Assembly: GCA_902593125.1 (NCBI GenBank)
Contig: CACJGU010000009.1
Span: 1 to 41,983 of the forward strand
DNA length: 41,983 nt
Direction: 5' to 3'
Source of the DNA: an uncultured Alphaproteobacteria bacterium
Lineage (GTDB): Bacteria; Pseudomonadota; Alphaproteobacteria; HIMB59; GCA-002718135
The position numbers and the translations under genes are program-made. Below the pieces are notes generated by a model. It did no database searches. It saw only the letters and a list, made by a program, of their open reading frames with translations, and had not been told where the DNA came from. The stretch's first letter is position 1. The number at the start of each line of letters is the position of its first letter. This document shows, one piece after another, positions 1-8,252 of this stretch.

Positions 1-728
1 CTATTGCTGATGCTGGTTATCTTTCAGATTATTATCCTGATATAGGTGTTCTAAATGGACCTTATTTATTAGCAGACGTAAATGATTTTGATAAAATTTT
101 AAAATCAGATTGGTATGCAGAAACAATTGATAATTTAACTGCTGCAAGTGACCTCAAGGTTACGGCTTTTAATTGGTTATTTGGTGCAAGGCATATTATT
201 ACTAGTAAAGAAGTAAGACATCCAGATGATATGAAAGATGTTGCTATAAGAGTACCACCAAATGTAATGTGGGTTGAAACCTTTAAATCTATGGGTGCTA
301 AAGGTACACAAGTAGCTTGGGCAGAGGTTTACGGTGCTTTGTCTACTGGACTTGTTGATGCAGCAGAAGCGCCTATTGCTTCTATAATTGGTGCAAAGCT
401 TTATGAGCAAAGAAAGGTTATTTCTATGACTGGTCATTTCAAAGCTTTTGTTGCTCCAGTAATCAATGCTAAAATATTTGATAGCATGCCAAATGATCTT
501 CAAAATATAATTTTTGAAGAATCAATTAATGCTGGTAAATATTTAACAAAATTAACACTTGAAGGTGAAGAGGGTTTAATTAAGCAACTTCAATCCGAAG
601 GTGTCTCATTTGTTAGAGCAAGTGAAATAGATATGGCTGCTTTTCAAGATGCGACAGCTCCTACATATGATGCTTTTCCTGAATGGTCGGATGGATTATT
701 CGAAAGAGTATCTGAAATACTTAAGTAG
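1..728 (+). CDS. TRAP transporter solute-binding protein (DctP family), C-terminal part
   Basis: This is the periplasmic binding protein of a TRAP importer, which captures a carboxylate-type substrate and delivers it to the membrane subunits. The 5' end lies outside the window; the frame is open from base 3 and gives about 241 residues. The segment with Ile-Arg-Val-Pro followed by a Gly-Ala, then Trp-Ala-Glu-Val-Tyr-Gly-Ala-Leu and Val-Asp-Ala-Ala-Glu, matches the conserved core of DctP proteins, whose arginine salt-bridges a substrate carboxylate. It is followed by a 13-bp hairpin and then by dctQ and dctM. Family knowledge suggests an organic or sugar acid as ligand; the exact one cannot be read from sequence. 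Confidence 0.93.
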   Translation, partial: IADAGYLSDYYPDIGVLNGPYLLADVNDFDKILKSDWYAETIDNLTAASDLKVTAFNWLFGARHIITSKEVRHPDDMKDVAIRVPPNVMWVETFKSMGAKGTQVAWAEVYGALSTGLVDAAEAPIASIIGAKLYEQRKVISMTGHFKAFVAPVINAKIFDSMPNDLQNIIFEESINAGKYLTKLTLEGEEGLIKQLQSEGVSFVRASEIDMAAFQDATAPTYDAFPEWSDGLFERVSEILK

Positions 729-739
729 TTAATAATATT

Positions 740-770
740 AAAAGTTGCTGAATATATTTCAGCAACTTTT
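740..770 (+). terminator. Hairpin after the TRAP binding-protein gene (attenuator or mRNA 3'-end stabiliser)
   Basis: AAAAGTTGCTGAA (740-752) and TTCAGCAACTTTT (758-770) form a perfect 13-bp stem with a 5-nt loop. It lies 11 bp after the binding-protein stop and 8 bp before dctQ. The right arm ends in four T but no longer U-tract follows, so partial termination or protection of the upstream mRNA is likelier than full termination. Confidence 0.8.
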
Positions 771-778
771 CTAAAATT

Positions 779-1219
779 ATGAAATTTATAGTTAAATATT
801 TTGAGGAAATTCTCTCTTCAGTAGCTATTACGATAGTGGTTTTATCAGCTTTTTATGGAGTAATAAGTAGATATATACTTAATAACCCAGTAGCTTGGTC
901 AAATGAAATAGCAACCATAGCTTTTACTTGGACGGTATTTCTAGGTGCAGCAGCTGCTTGGAAACATGATAAGCACATTCATCTAGATTTAGTTTATGAC
1001 TTTTTTCCAAAAAGAATAAAAATTTTTTCAGATTGGATAAAAAATTTAATATTAGGGATATTCTTTATTTTTGTTTTATATTTATCAATTCAATTTACAA
1101 TTACAGCATATAATAAACCTACAGCGATACTCAGAATACCTTTTAGTTATGTAGATCTTCCTGTTGTTATATTTTTTATAAGTATAATAGTTAGATCCAT
1201 TCAAAAATTTTTAAAATGA
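779..1219 (+). CDS. TRAP transporter small permease (DctQ family)
   Basis: This is the small membrane subunit of the TRAP importer. The 146-residue product has four hydrophobic segments at about 10-33, 46-66, 84-108 and 122-142, the standard DctQ layout. The second carries the family-typical pattern of a Trp-Ser-Asn-Glu near residues 40-43 followed by a Trp-rich helix and an Ala-Ala-Ala-Trp-Lys-His stretch. Its stop overlaps the start of the large permease in ATGA at 1216-1219, which implies translational coupling. The ATG at 779 leaves no room for a longer N terminus because of the hairpin just upstream. Confidence 0.93.
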   Translation: MKFIVKYFEEILSSVAITIVVLSAFYGVISRYILNNPVAWSNEIATIAFTWTVFLGAAAAWKHDKHIHLDLVYDFFPKRIKIFSDWIKNLILGIFFIFVLYLSIQFTITAYNKPTAILRIPFSYVDLPVVIFFISIIVRSIQKFLK

Positions 1220-2496
1220 TATTCTTACCAATAATTATATTTTTTATTTTATTATGTATTAGGGTACCAGTTGCATTTTCAATTGCAATTGGCGCTTTGA
1301 GTTTTTTTATTATTGATGGTGGAATTCCAACATATATATTTGTTCAAAGATTAATATCACCTACACTATCTTTTCCATTACTTGCAGTACCATTTTTTAT
1401 TATGACAGGTGTAATTATGAATCACTCAGGTATTACAAGACGCATAATGAATTTGGCAGATGTTTTAGTTGGTCATTTAGTTGGAGGGTTTGCACAAATA
1501 AATATCTTAATGAGTACTTTGATGGGAGGAATGTCTGCTTCGGCAAACGCTGATGCAGCAATGCAAAGTAAGATTGTAGTTCCTGAAATGACAAAAAGAA
1601 ATTATGGACCAGGCTTTTCTGCATCAATTACAGCATGCTCAGCAATAATTGCTGCTATTATTCCACCTGGTATAGCTCTTGTCTTGTATGGCTTTATAAG
1701 TGGCACCTCAATTGGAAAATTATTTTTAGCAGGGATATTACCAGGAATACTTTTGAGTGTTTTGTTAATGATGACAGTAAGATTTATGTCTTTTAAATAC
1801 AATTATGCACCCAGTAGAATAAAAAAAGCAACTTCTAAAGAAATAATTAAAGCATCTTATGAAGCTTTTTATGGTTTACTAATACCTATTATAATTGTTG
1901 GGGGAATTAGATTTGGTGTATTTACTCCTACTGAAGCTGGTGCAATAGCAGTTGCATATTCTTTATTTATAGGTTTTTCTGTTCATAAGGAGCTAAAAAT
2001 TAAATCTTTACCAATCGTTATAAACGAGAGTGTTATAGCAACTAGTGTAATTCTACTAATAATTTGTGCCGCATCTTCATTTGGATATTATCTTACTTGG
2101 GAAAGGATCCCTGTGATACTTGCAGAATTTATGACTGAAATATCAAACAATCCAATTATACTTTTGTTAATTATAAATATTTTTCTCCTAATTCTTGGAA
2201 TGTTTGTTGAAGGTACTGCAGCTTTAATTTTGTTAACTCCTATTCTTGTGCCTATTGCAAAATCCTTTGGAATTGATCCAGTACATTTTGGAATAATTTT
2301 AATTTTAAATTTATCTATAGCAGGAGCTACTCCTCCTGTTGGTACATTGATGTTTACTACATGTTCAATTAGTAATGTGAAAATTGAAGATTATATAAAA
2401 GAAGGATATCCATTTATAATTGCTACAATATTAGCATTACTATTAATTACATACTTTCCAATAATTAGTATGTTATTGCCAAACCTGTTGATGTAA
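1216..2496 (+). CDS. TRAP transporter large permease (DctM family)
   Basis: This is the sodium-driven transport subunit of the TRAP system. It is 426 residues long, the normal DctM length, and almost entirely hydrophobic with about twelve membrane segments. A Gly-Gly-Met-Ser-Ala-Ser-Ala-Asn-Ala-Asp-Ala stretch near residues 97-107 is the hallmark loop of the family, and a Pro-Pro-Gly follows near 148-150. The start overlaps dctQ by 4 bp. It is the last gene on this strand; the desaturase gene on the other strand ends 4 bp away. Together with the two upstream genes this makes a complete tripartite importer. Confidence 0.95.
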   Translation: MIFLPIIIFFILLCIRVPVAFSIAIGALSFFIIDGGIPTYIFVQRLISPTLSFPLLAVPFFIMTGVIMNHSGITRRIMNLADVLVGHLVGGFAQINILMSTLMGGMSASANADAAMQSKIVVPEMTKRNYGPGFSASITACSAIIAAIIPPGIALVLYGFISGTSIGKLFLAGILPGILLSVLLMMTVRFMSFKYNYAPSRIKKATSKEIIKASYEAFYGLLIPIIIVGGIRFGVFTPTEAGAIAVAYSLFIGFSVHKELKIKSLPIVINESVIATSVILLIICAASSFGYYLTWERIPVILAEFMTEISNNPIILLLIINIFLLILGMFVEGTAALILLTPILVPIAKSFGIDPVHFGIILILNLSIAGATPPVGTLMFTTCSISNVKIEDYIKEGYPFIIATILALLLITYFPIISMLLPNLLM

Positions 2497-2500
2497 GTAA

Positions 2501-3499
2501 TTACGCTGTTTTATTTGCTTTAAATAATTTTTCGTGAGTTTTTTTGGTACCATCGTGAAAAGAACCAAACCACTTATCGAGAGGACTAGTTAGTTCACCA
2601 TAATTACATTCAAAATATTTATGATGTAAATAATGAAAGTAGCCAGCTGATGGAATTGATTTACCAGTTTTTGGATCAACAACTAATCTTTCATAACCAG
2701 TATGACCTTTTTGAGCACCTAAACATGTGTGAAGTCCTTGATAGACAAAATGAAGAGGAGTTGATGGTATAAAAAAGTGAACTAAAATTGTACTTATGTA
2801 TAATAAATGTTCGACTGGATGCATAGAAAGTCCTGACCAAGGACCGACATTTACATTTTTGTGATGAAATGAGTGTATATGATCGTAAAGAGGTTTCCAG
2901 TGTATTAATCTATGAATACAGTAGAAATGAATATGTTGTATAATAGGTATAAAAATAAATAAAAGAACACAATAGATGGCAACATAAGGACTTGAAAGCC
3001 AATCTTTAATTGGAAACAGCATATAATCATTAGCAAAAGCCCATAACATTAATGATTCATATGCAGTCCAGATAGGAACAGCACTAAATAAACTAAAAAA
3101 CATGTTTTCTCTTGTTTGAGTTCCAAATAACCATTGTTTTCCTTTTCCAAGAGGTCTTAAATTATATCTGAACTTATCACCTTGAAAATTTTTGATATGC
3201 AGATACCAGTGCCACAAACCTGTATAGATAAGGAGCACAATAAAGTTTTTAAAAAAAATTATTGAGATCCAGCCAAGACTAAAACTAGATAAGATGTCAA
3301 ATGAAGGAACTAAGAAATAATAACAAAGAAAAGCAATTAAAAAATGAATTGCTGCCCAAGGAAATATAAAACCGTCAGGATAATTGAAAAGCCATTTTAA
3401 GAGAGCAATAGGCTTAGGTGGAAATTCAAATAACGGTTTGTACTCCAATTTTCCAGGAGTCCATCCACCTCTAGCATCAACTAATTCTTCTTTATCCAT
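2501..3499 (-). CDS. Sterol desaturase / fatty acid hydroxylase superfamily membrane protein
   Basis: This is a predicted integral-membrane di-iron oxygenase that would hydroxylate or desaturate a lipid-like substrate. The 332-residue protein has hydrophobic segments at about 48-66, 78-96, 138-156 and 175-192. The metal-binding histidine boxes are intact: His196-x3-His200, His209-x2-His212-His213 and His289-x2-His292-His293. Extra histidines at 227 and 231 fit the family. It lies 31 bp after the PanB-like gene on the same strand and probably shares its mRNA. The substrate is unknown; a hopanoid, carotenoid or fatty alcohol is as likely as a sterol. Its link to the surrounding sugar genes is unclear. 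Confidence 0.85.
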   Translation of the reverse strand: MDKEELVDARGGWTPGKLEYKPLFEFPPKPIALLKWLFNYPDGFIFPWAAIHFLIAFLCYYFLVPSFDILSSFSLGWISIIFFKNFIVLLIYTGLWHWYLHIKNFQGDKFRYNLRPLGKGKQWLFGTQTRENMFFSLFSAVPIWTAYESLMLWAFANDYMLFPIKDWLSSPYVAIYCVLLFIFIPIIQHIHFYCIHRLIHWKPLYDHIHSFHHKNVNVGPWSGLSMHPVEHLLYISTILVHFFIPSTPLHFVYQGLHTCLGAQKGHTGYERLVVDPKTGKSIPSAGYFHYLHHKYFECNYGELTSPLDKWFGSFHDGTKKTHEKLFKANKTA

Positions 3500-3530
3500 T
3501 ATTTAAGAAATAGCCATTTTTTTGCTAATT

Positions 3531-4382
3531 TCAATTATCTTTTTTGACTCGTAATGATTTTTTAAAGCTAATAAGTTCTTTTTTATCAATTGAAATTGAG
3601 TGTTTTTTACTAGGAAATATGCCTTTTTTAACTTCTAAGTCATATTTTTTAAATGCTTTAATTCTCTCTTTTTGAATTTGATCATTTAATTTATTAAAAT
3701 TTGCATACATTTTGGCATGCCTTGGTGTATCAATTGAGCTACATCCTAAAATATCTTCAGCAAACAAAAATTGTACATCACTTTTTTTTCCTGATCCAAT
3801 TGATAAAGTTAACAACTTAGTTTGTTTAGTGATTTCTCCAAGTATTTCTTCAGGTACACATTCAACTTCAACTCCCCATGCTCCAGTTTCTTCAATATCC
3901 CATATATCATTTAATAACTTTGATGCTTCTTCTGCATTTTTACCAAATGCCCTTACCCCACCTATCCATGTTGATCTTCTAGGAACAAGCCCTGCATGAC
4001 CTTGGAATGGAATTTTAAATTCATTTAAATACTTCATAAAATTTAAATTCCAGGATCCACAATGTATAGAATCTGCTCCTTGTTCAACTAGTTCTAGAGC
4101 TTTCTTAACAATATCTTCTTTTGATGAATACTTAATGAAAGGAACTGAAACGGTCATAAATGTTTTTGGTGCAGCCTTTCTAATTAATGGAACATTTTCA
4201 TCAGGTTTTGCTAATATAAGATCAATACCAGCTTCTTCTGCAGCACTTGCCTCTAATGCATCTGATACTAGTATTTGGGTTAATTTTCTTTTCCCTTTTA
4301 TATCTTGTAAATCTTTTACAGTGTAGTTCCTGTATCCAGGCTGAAGATTTATAGAAAAGACTCGTTTATATTTTTTATTCAT
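3531..4382 (-). CDS. PanB-fold protein (ketopantoate hydroxymethyltransferase-like) lacking metal ligands
   Basis: The 283-residue protein aligns by eye with PanB along most of its length. It has a conserved Gly-His-Ala-Gly-Leu-Val-Pro at 128-134, Glu174-Cys-Val-Pro matching the catalytic-base motif, and a Ser-Ile-Gly-Ser-Gly at 194-198 followed by an Asp-Val-Gln. However, the magnesium ligands of E. coli PanB (Asp45, Asp84, Glu114) appear lost: the first region reads Ala-Lys-Pro-Asp-Glu-Asn (58-63), the second has Ser79 and the third His107. About 15-20 residues after the first site are also missing. True pantothenate synthesis is therefore doubtful. It may be a TIM-barrel lyase with another substrate. 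It is divergent from the MaoC gene and upstream of the desaturase gene. Confidence 0.75.
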   Translation of the reverse strand: MNKKYKRVFSINLQPGYRNYTVKDLQDIKGKRKLTQILVSDALEASAAEEAGIDLILAKPDENVPLIRKAAPKTFMTVSVPFIKYSSKEDIVKKALELVEQGADSIHCGSWNLNFMKYLNEFKIPFQGHAGLVPRRSTWIGGVRAFGKNAEEASKLLNDIWDIEETGAWGVEVECVPEEILGEITKQTKLLTLSIGSGKKSDVQFLFAEDILGCSSIDTPRHAKMYANFNKLNDQIQKERIKAFKKYDLEVKKGIFPSKKHSISIDKKELISFKKSLRVKKDN

Positions 4383-4460
4383 AAATTATATTCACAAATA
4401 ATATATCAATTTATACTTAGAAAGATAGACAATAAGAATGAGAGTTATTAAAATAAAATA

Positions 4461-4910
4461 ATGCAAGAGCTAGAACAATATTTTGAAGATTATAATGTAG
4501 GAGATAAACGCACTACACCAGGTAGAACTATCACAGAAACAGACGTTGTTATGCATGCAATGCATTCTGGGGATTTTTTTCCTCATCACGTTGATGCAGA
4601 GTTTGCTAAAAAAGGACCATTTGGGAAAAGAGTTGCTCAATTCAGTCTCACTCATTCAGTTGGTATTGGACTAACAGCGGGTCAGATCAATCACAAAGCA
4701 TTTACTTATGGTTTTGATAGATTAAGGTTCCCTAATCCAGTTTTTATAGGAGACACAATAACTACTATAGTTACAATTAAAGAAAAAAAAGATGATCCAA
4801 AAAGACCAGAATTTGGAATAGTTGTCGAAGCATGTGAAATTCAAAATCAAGAAGGTAAATGCGTGTGCTATTCAGAACATGTATTGCTAGTTGAGAGAAA
4901 AAAAGTTTAA
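4461..4910 (+). CDS. MaoC-like hot-dog-fold dehydratase/hydratase
   Basis: This is a small single-domain hydratase of the MaoC family, which adds or removes water across the double bond of an enoyl thioester or a related acid. In the 149-residue product the catalytic Asp/His pair is visible as Gly37-Asp38 and His43 within a segment ending in Val-Asp, matching the hydratase-2 signature except that the usual Asn is Phe40. The later Ala-His-Gly of the family reads Ala-Gln-Phe here. It is transcribed divergently from the PanB-like gene across 78 bp and ends 5 bp from the RraA-like gene. Mesaconyl-type or other C4-C6 acid substrates are possible; none is demonstrated. Confidence 0.85.
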   Translation: MQELEQYFEDYNVGDKRTTPGRTITETDVVMHAMHSGDFFPHHVDAEFAKKGPFGKRVAQFSLTHSVGIGLTAGQINHKAFTYGFDRLRFPNPVFIGDTITTIVTIKEKKDDPKRPEFGIVVEACEIQNQEGKCVCYSEHVLLVERKKV

Positions 4911-4915
4911 AATAA

Positions 4916-5563
4916 TTAAAAAGCGCTGTATTTTTTGTAAGCCTCTTGGGGGTCTACTCCTTCTTTAATTGCCTTTCTAACTAAGTTTTCTGAATTAATT
5001 TTTTCCTCTGATTTAATTAATATATTTTCAATATTGTCTTGTGGAATTATTACAACTCCGTCAATATCAGCTAAAACATAATCGTTATTATTTATCTTTA
5101 CTTCACCAATGTAAATTTGTTTCTCAAATTTTGTTGGTTTCCAGAACTTCACAACATCCCTAGGTGTATAAAATTTACTCCAAACAGGAAAATCAATTTT
5201 AAGAATGAAGTCCATATCTCTGGAGCCTCCATCAACTATGTAACCTCTTATTCCTCTCAGTTGAAGTGTTTCGGCTGATAATTCTCCCATTAGAGCAACT
5301 TCATTTGTATTTGGCTGACAGATAATTACTTTATCTTTGGGAGCTTTGGATAAAAAACCTGTCCAAGCTAATAATGAATCATGGTGTGTTTGATTTTTAT
5401 CTACTTCTCCTTCAATCGTAAAAATTTGACCAGCAAGAACATGATTGTTTTTGCAGGGTTTAATTTCGGGTGGTAATGTAAAATTTGTATACTCCATATC
5501 ACGCATTATATCGTGCACTACTCCCGTGTAACACTTAGATAATCTTTCAGTAAAATTTGTCAT
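4916..5563 (-). CDS. RraA-family protein (4-hydroxy-4-methyl-2-oxoglutarate aldolase-like)
   Basis: This 215-residue protein belongs to the RraA / HMG-CHA aldolase fold. Visible hallmarks are Gly93-Glu94-Leu, then Gly107 and Val/Ile-Val-Asp-Gly-Gly, then Arg115-Asp116, which are the metal and substrate contacts of the aldolases, and a C-terminal Ala-Asp-Ile-Asp-Gly-Val-Val near 165-171. Family members cleave 4-hydroxy-2-oxo acids to pyruvate; others bind RNase E. The metabolic context (IclR regulator 15 bp upstream in the same orientation, MaoC and PanB-like genes nearby) favours the aldolase role. Its stop lies 5 bp from the convergent MaoC gene. Confidence 0.85.
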   Translation of the reverse strand: MTNFTERLSKCYTGVVHDIMRDMEYTNFTLPPEIKPCKNNHVLAGQIFTIEGEVDKNQTHHDSLLAWTGFLSKAPKDKVIICQPNTNEVALMGELSAETLQLRGIRGYIVDGGSRDMDFILKIDFPVWSKFYTPRDVVKFWKPTKFEKQIYIGEVKINNNDYVLADIDGVVIIPQDNIENILIKSEEKINSENLVRKAIKEGVDPQEAYKKYSAF

Positions 5564-5572
5564 AATTTTTTT

Positions 5573-6379
5573 TTAACTTTTATTTTCATAACCTAATTCA
5601 TTTGATAATTTAATAGAATATTTTGACATTATTGAACTTGCTTTATTAATATTTACTTTATTGCCATGAAGTCTATTCAAGAAAGGTGCGGTTAATGCAG
5701 CAATCGCATAACCAGAATAATCAAATATTGGAAAAGAAATGTTAGTAATACCAGATATCTGTAAACTTTTTACAATTTCACAACCATCTTTTTTTATTCG
5801 GTGAATAGTTTGTTTTGAATATTTTTTTTCTAGTTCTTTAATTGTGCTTTTTGGTAAATTGGATTTTTTTTCAAAAGATAAAAATGTTTTTCTTCTTTCT
5901 AAACGTCTTTGTCTTTCTTTATCTGATTGAAAAGTTAAAATGACTCTTCCAGATGAAGTTTCTAATAGGTCAAAAGTAGATCCTACAGTGACATGATAAT
6001 TAAATTTTGAACCACTATCATTTTGAGCAATAACTAATAATTTTCCAGCCGTATAAATAGATAAGTGAATAGATTGACCAATTAATGTGGTAAGTTCTCT
6101 CATTATGGGAGTTGCTTTTTGAAGTAAAGTTTTTGTTGGATTAAAAGAAGCAGATAAATTTAAAAGCTTATAAGAAAGTTTATAACTATCAGTAGAACTA
6201 TCAAATTCTAAATAATTACGTACTTTTAAAGTATTTAACATTCTATAAATTTCGTTAACTGATTTATTAAGATGTTCAGCAATTTCTGCTTGAGTCAACC
6301 CTGTAGAGGATACAGCTAAAAGTTCAAGGATGTCTAGGCCTTTGTCTAATGCTGGTGCACTGTAGTTCTTTTTGTCCAT
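5573..6379 (-). CDS. IclR-family transcriptional regulator
   Basis: This protein has a winged helix-turn-helix at about residues 8-65, with the Gly-Leu-Thr-Gln-Ala-Glu-Ile-Ala and Ile-Tyr-Arg-Met-Leu pattern of IclR recognition helices, and an effector-binding domain at about 80-260. I chose the ATG at 6379 (268 residues); a TTG at 6388 would add only three residues. It diverges from the UxuA-like gene across about 62 bp that contain two inverted repeats, and it precedes the RraA-like gene by 9 bp. It probably controls both directions. IclR proteins usually respond to a small acid of the pathway they regulate. Confidence 0.92.
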   Translation of the reverse strand: MDKKNYSAPALDKGLDILELLAVSSTGLTQAEIAEHLNKSVNEIYRMLNTLKVRNYLEFDSSTDSYKLSYKLLNLSASFNPTKTLLQKATPIMRELTTLIGQSIHLSIYTAGKLLVIAQNDSGSKFNYHVTVGSTFDLLETSSGRVILTFQSDKERQRRLERRKTFLSFEKKSNLPKSTIKELEKKYSKQTIHRIKKDGCEIVKSLQISGITNISFPIFDYSGYAIAALTAPFLNRLHGNKVNINKASSIMSKYSIKLSNELGYENKS

Positions 6380-6390
6380 AAATACCAAGT

Positions 6391-6417
6391 TTCATATATG
6401 AATAATTTGATTATTCA
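6391..6417. promoter_or_regulatory. Candidate IclR operator (two overlapping dyads)
   Basis: The perfect 12-bp palindrome TTCATATATGAA (6391-6402) overlaps a second inverted repeat, TGAATAA (6399-6405) and TTATTCA (6411-6417) with a 5-nt spacer. Both sit in the short gap between the divergent IclR and UxuA-like genes, where an autoregulatory operator is expected. Binding is inferred. Confidence 0.5.
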
Positions 6418-6441
6418 AGAAGATGGTGTATTTATTTGTTT

Positions 6442-7497
6442 ATGAAACTAGGTTTTGGACTTTATAGGAACTCATTAAATACTGATAATTATAAATTTGT
6501 AAATCAAATAGGGGCTACACATGTAGTAGCTCATTTAACTAATTATTTTTCTGGATCTAATCCTGAAATATCATCAGGTGGTGATAATGGTTGGGGTGTT
6601 TGTGATAATGAGCCCATATGGGACATTGAATTTCTAGGTGGCCTTAAAAAAGAGATGGAAGATCATAATTTAGTATTTGAAGCAATTGAGAATTTTAATC
6701 CTTTGCACTGGCATGATATCCTGCTTGATGGTCCAAAAAAAAATGAACAGATTGAGGGTTTAAAACGTTTATTACAAAATATGGGCAAGGTGGGAATTCC
6801 TATTATGGGTTACTGTTTTAGTTTAGCCGGAGTTTGGGGATGGGAAAGAGGTCAATATGCAAGAGGGAAAGCAGAATCTGTAGCATTAATTGAAGGTAGT
6901 AGAGATTTTCAGGAACCAATACCTGATGGTATGATTTGGAATATGCGATATAGAAAAGGTAAGGAAGATAAATTTGTTCCAGAAACAAGTGAAAACGAAG
7001 TTTGGGAAAGGTTAGAATTTTTTCTTAATCAATTAATTCCTGTTGCAGAAGAGAATAATGTATCACTTGCAGCACATCCAAATGACCCTCCACTTGCTGT
7101 AATGAGAAGAACAGGTAGAATTTTAAAAAATCCTAGCGAGTATGATAGACTTATAAATATTAATAATAGTAGTAGTAATAAAATAGAAATGTGTCTTGGG
7201 TCAATACAGGAAATGCAAGAAGATGGTCTAGAAGATTATTTAGATAAATACTCTAAAGATAAACGAATAGGTTATATTCATTTTAGAAATGTTATTGGTA
7301 AAGTTCCAAATTATATTGAAGCATTTGTGGATGACGGAGATATAAATATGGTTAATGTAATTAAAATTTTAAAAAAAAATAATTATGATGGAGTTATTAT
7401 TCCAGACCATACTCCAGCTTTAAACTGTTCAGCACCTTGGCATGCTGGAATGGCTTATGCAGTAGGATATATAAAAGGATTGATTAAAAGTTTATAA
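6442..7497 (+). CDS. uxuA: Mannonate dehydratase (UxuA family)
   Basis: UxuA dehydrates D-mannonate to 2-keto-3-deoxy-D-gluconate in hexuronate breakdown. The 351-residue protein has the TIM-barrel metal site: His212 (in Ala-Ala-His-Pro-Asn-Asp-Pro-Pro), Cys251 (Met-Cys-Leu-Gly), His280 (Ile-His-Phe-Arg-Asn) and Asp322 (Pro-Asp-His-Thr-Pro), all as in characterised UxuA. The ATG at 6442 is preferred over a TTG at 6436. It is divergent from the IclR gene and ends exactly where the SDR gene on the other strand ends. Its product would feed the KDG kinase and KDPG aldolase encoded at 15391-16843. A related acid as substrate cannot be excluded. Confidence 0.88.
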   Translation: MKLGFGLYRNSLNTDNYKFVNQIGATHVVAHLTNYFSGSNPEISSGGDNGWGVCDNEPIWDIEFLGGLKKEMEDHNLVFEAIENFNPLHWHDILLDGPKKNEQIEGLKRLLQNMGKVGIPIMGYCFSLAGVWGWERGQYARGKAESVALIEGSRDFQEPIPDGMIWNMRYRKGKEDKFVPETSENEVWERLEFFLNQLIPVAEENNVSLAAHPNDPPLAVMRRTGRILKNPSEYDRLININNSSSNKIEMCLGSIQEMQEDGLEDYLDKYSKDKRIGYIHFRNVIGKVPNYIEAFVDDGDINMVNVIKILKKNNYDGVIIPDHTPALNCSAPWHAGMAYAVGYIKGLIKSL

Positions 7498-8247
7498 TTA
7501 TTCTAATATTGGGTCTTTAACAGGAAAAATTGGAATACCACCAGGTGATTGTTCAGTTGGTAATATTTCTATCAAACTAATATTTGTTTTCCATTTAGTA
7601 TCTAGAGCAAATAATAATGCATTAGATATATCGTCAGGATCTAATAGTTGAAATCCAGACATAAATTCTTTTTTCATTTTGTTTGTTGAAAAAATATTAT
7701 CACCAAAAGATGTTTTTGTTCTTCCTGGAGATATCTCTGTTAGTTTAACTCTTGATCCACTCAATTCTATTCGTAAACTTTGAGCAATCTTATGAATAGC
7801 TGTTTTCTGACTACTATAGATAGCAGAGTCTGTTGGATATAATCCAGCTATTGATCCAATTAAAAAAATGTGACCATTCCTTTTTTTTACCATTTTAGGA
7901 ACTAAAATTTTTATAATATGTAGAATTGCTTCATAATTTACTCTTGTTGATTTAAGAATATCTGTTTTTGTTGACTTTAATAAACCTTCTATTCCGTTAC
8001 CAATTCCAGCATTGCTTACAAGAACATCAATATTTAATTTTGATAATTTCGAATATAGTAAATCTGTGTCAGTAATATCTAAGTTTAAAGGGTAAGCTCC
8101 AGTTTCATTACAAATTTTTTTAAGTTTGGTTTTATTTTTATCTAAAGCATATATTTTAAGTTTATGTTTAGAAAGTTTTTTTAAAATACTGTAACCAATA
8201 CCACTTGCTGCACCAGTTATAAGAGCGCTTTTATACCTATTAATCAT
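7498..8247 (-). CDS. Short-chain dehydrogenase/reductase (SDR)
   Basis: This is a 249-residue classical SDR. The nucleotide-binding motif Thr11-Gly-Ala-Ala-Ser-Gly-Ile-Gly18, the Asn-Ala-Gly at 79-81 and the catalytic Ser132, Tyr144 and Lys148 are all present. Asp36 after the second strand suggests NAD rather than NADP. It is the last gene of a three-gene group on this strand, 5 bp after another SDR that itself follows a lactonase gene. The context suggests oxidation of a sugar or of a 2-keto-3-deoxy sugar acid. The substrate cannot be assigned. Its stop abuts the convergent uxuA stop in a shared TAATTA. Confidence 0.88.
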   Translation of the reverse strand: MINRYKSALITGAASGIGYSILKKLSKHKLKIYALDKNKTKLKKICNETGAYPLNLDITDTDLLYSKLSKLNIDVLVSNAGIGNGIEGLLKSTKTDILKSTRVNYEAILHIIKILVPKMVKKRNGHIFLIGSIAGLYPTDSAIYSSQKTAIHKIAQSLRIELSGSRVKLTEISPGRTKTSFGDNIFSTNKMKKEFMSGFQLLDPDDISNALLFALDTKWKTNISLIEILPTEQSPGGIPIFPVKDPILE

Positions 8248-8252
8248 TAAAT

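Noticed and set aside
177-503. Open frame of 108 codons on the minus strand
   Set aside because: It is antisense to the conserved TRAP binding-protein gene and has no recognisable domain.
3712-3999. Open frame of 95 codons on the plus strand
   Set aside because: It is a shadow of the PanB-like gene on the other strand, without a ribosome-binding site.
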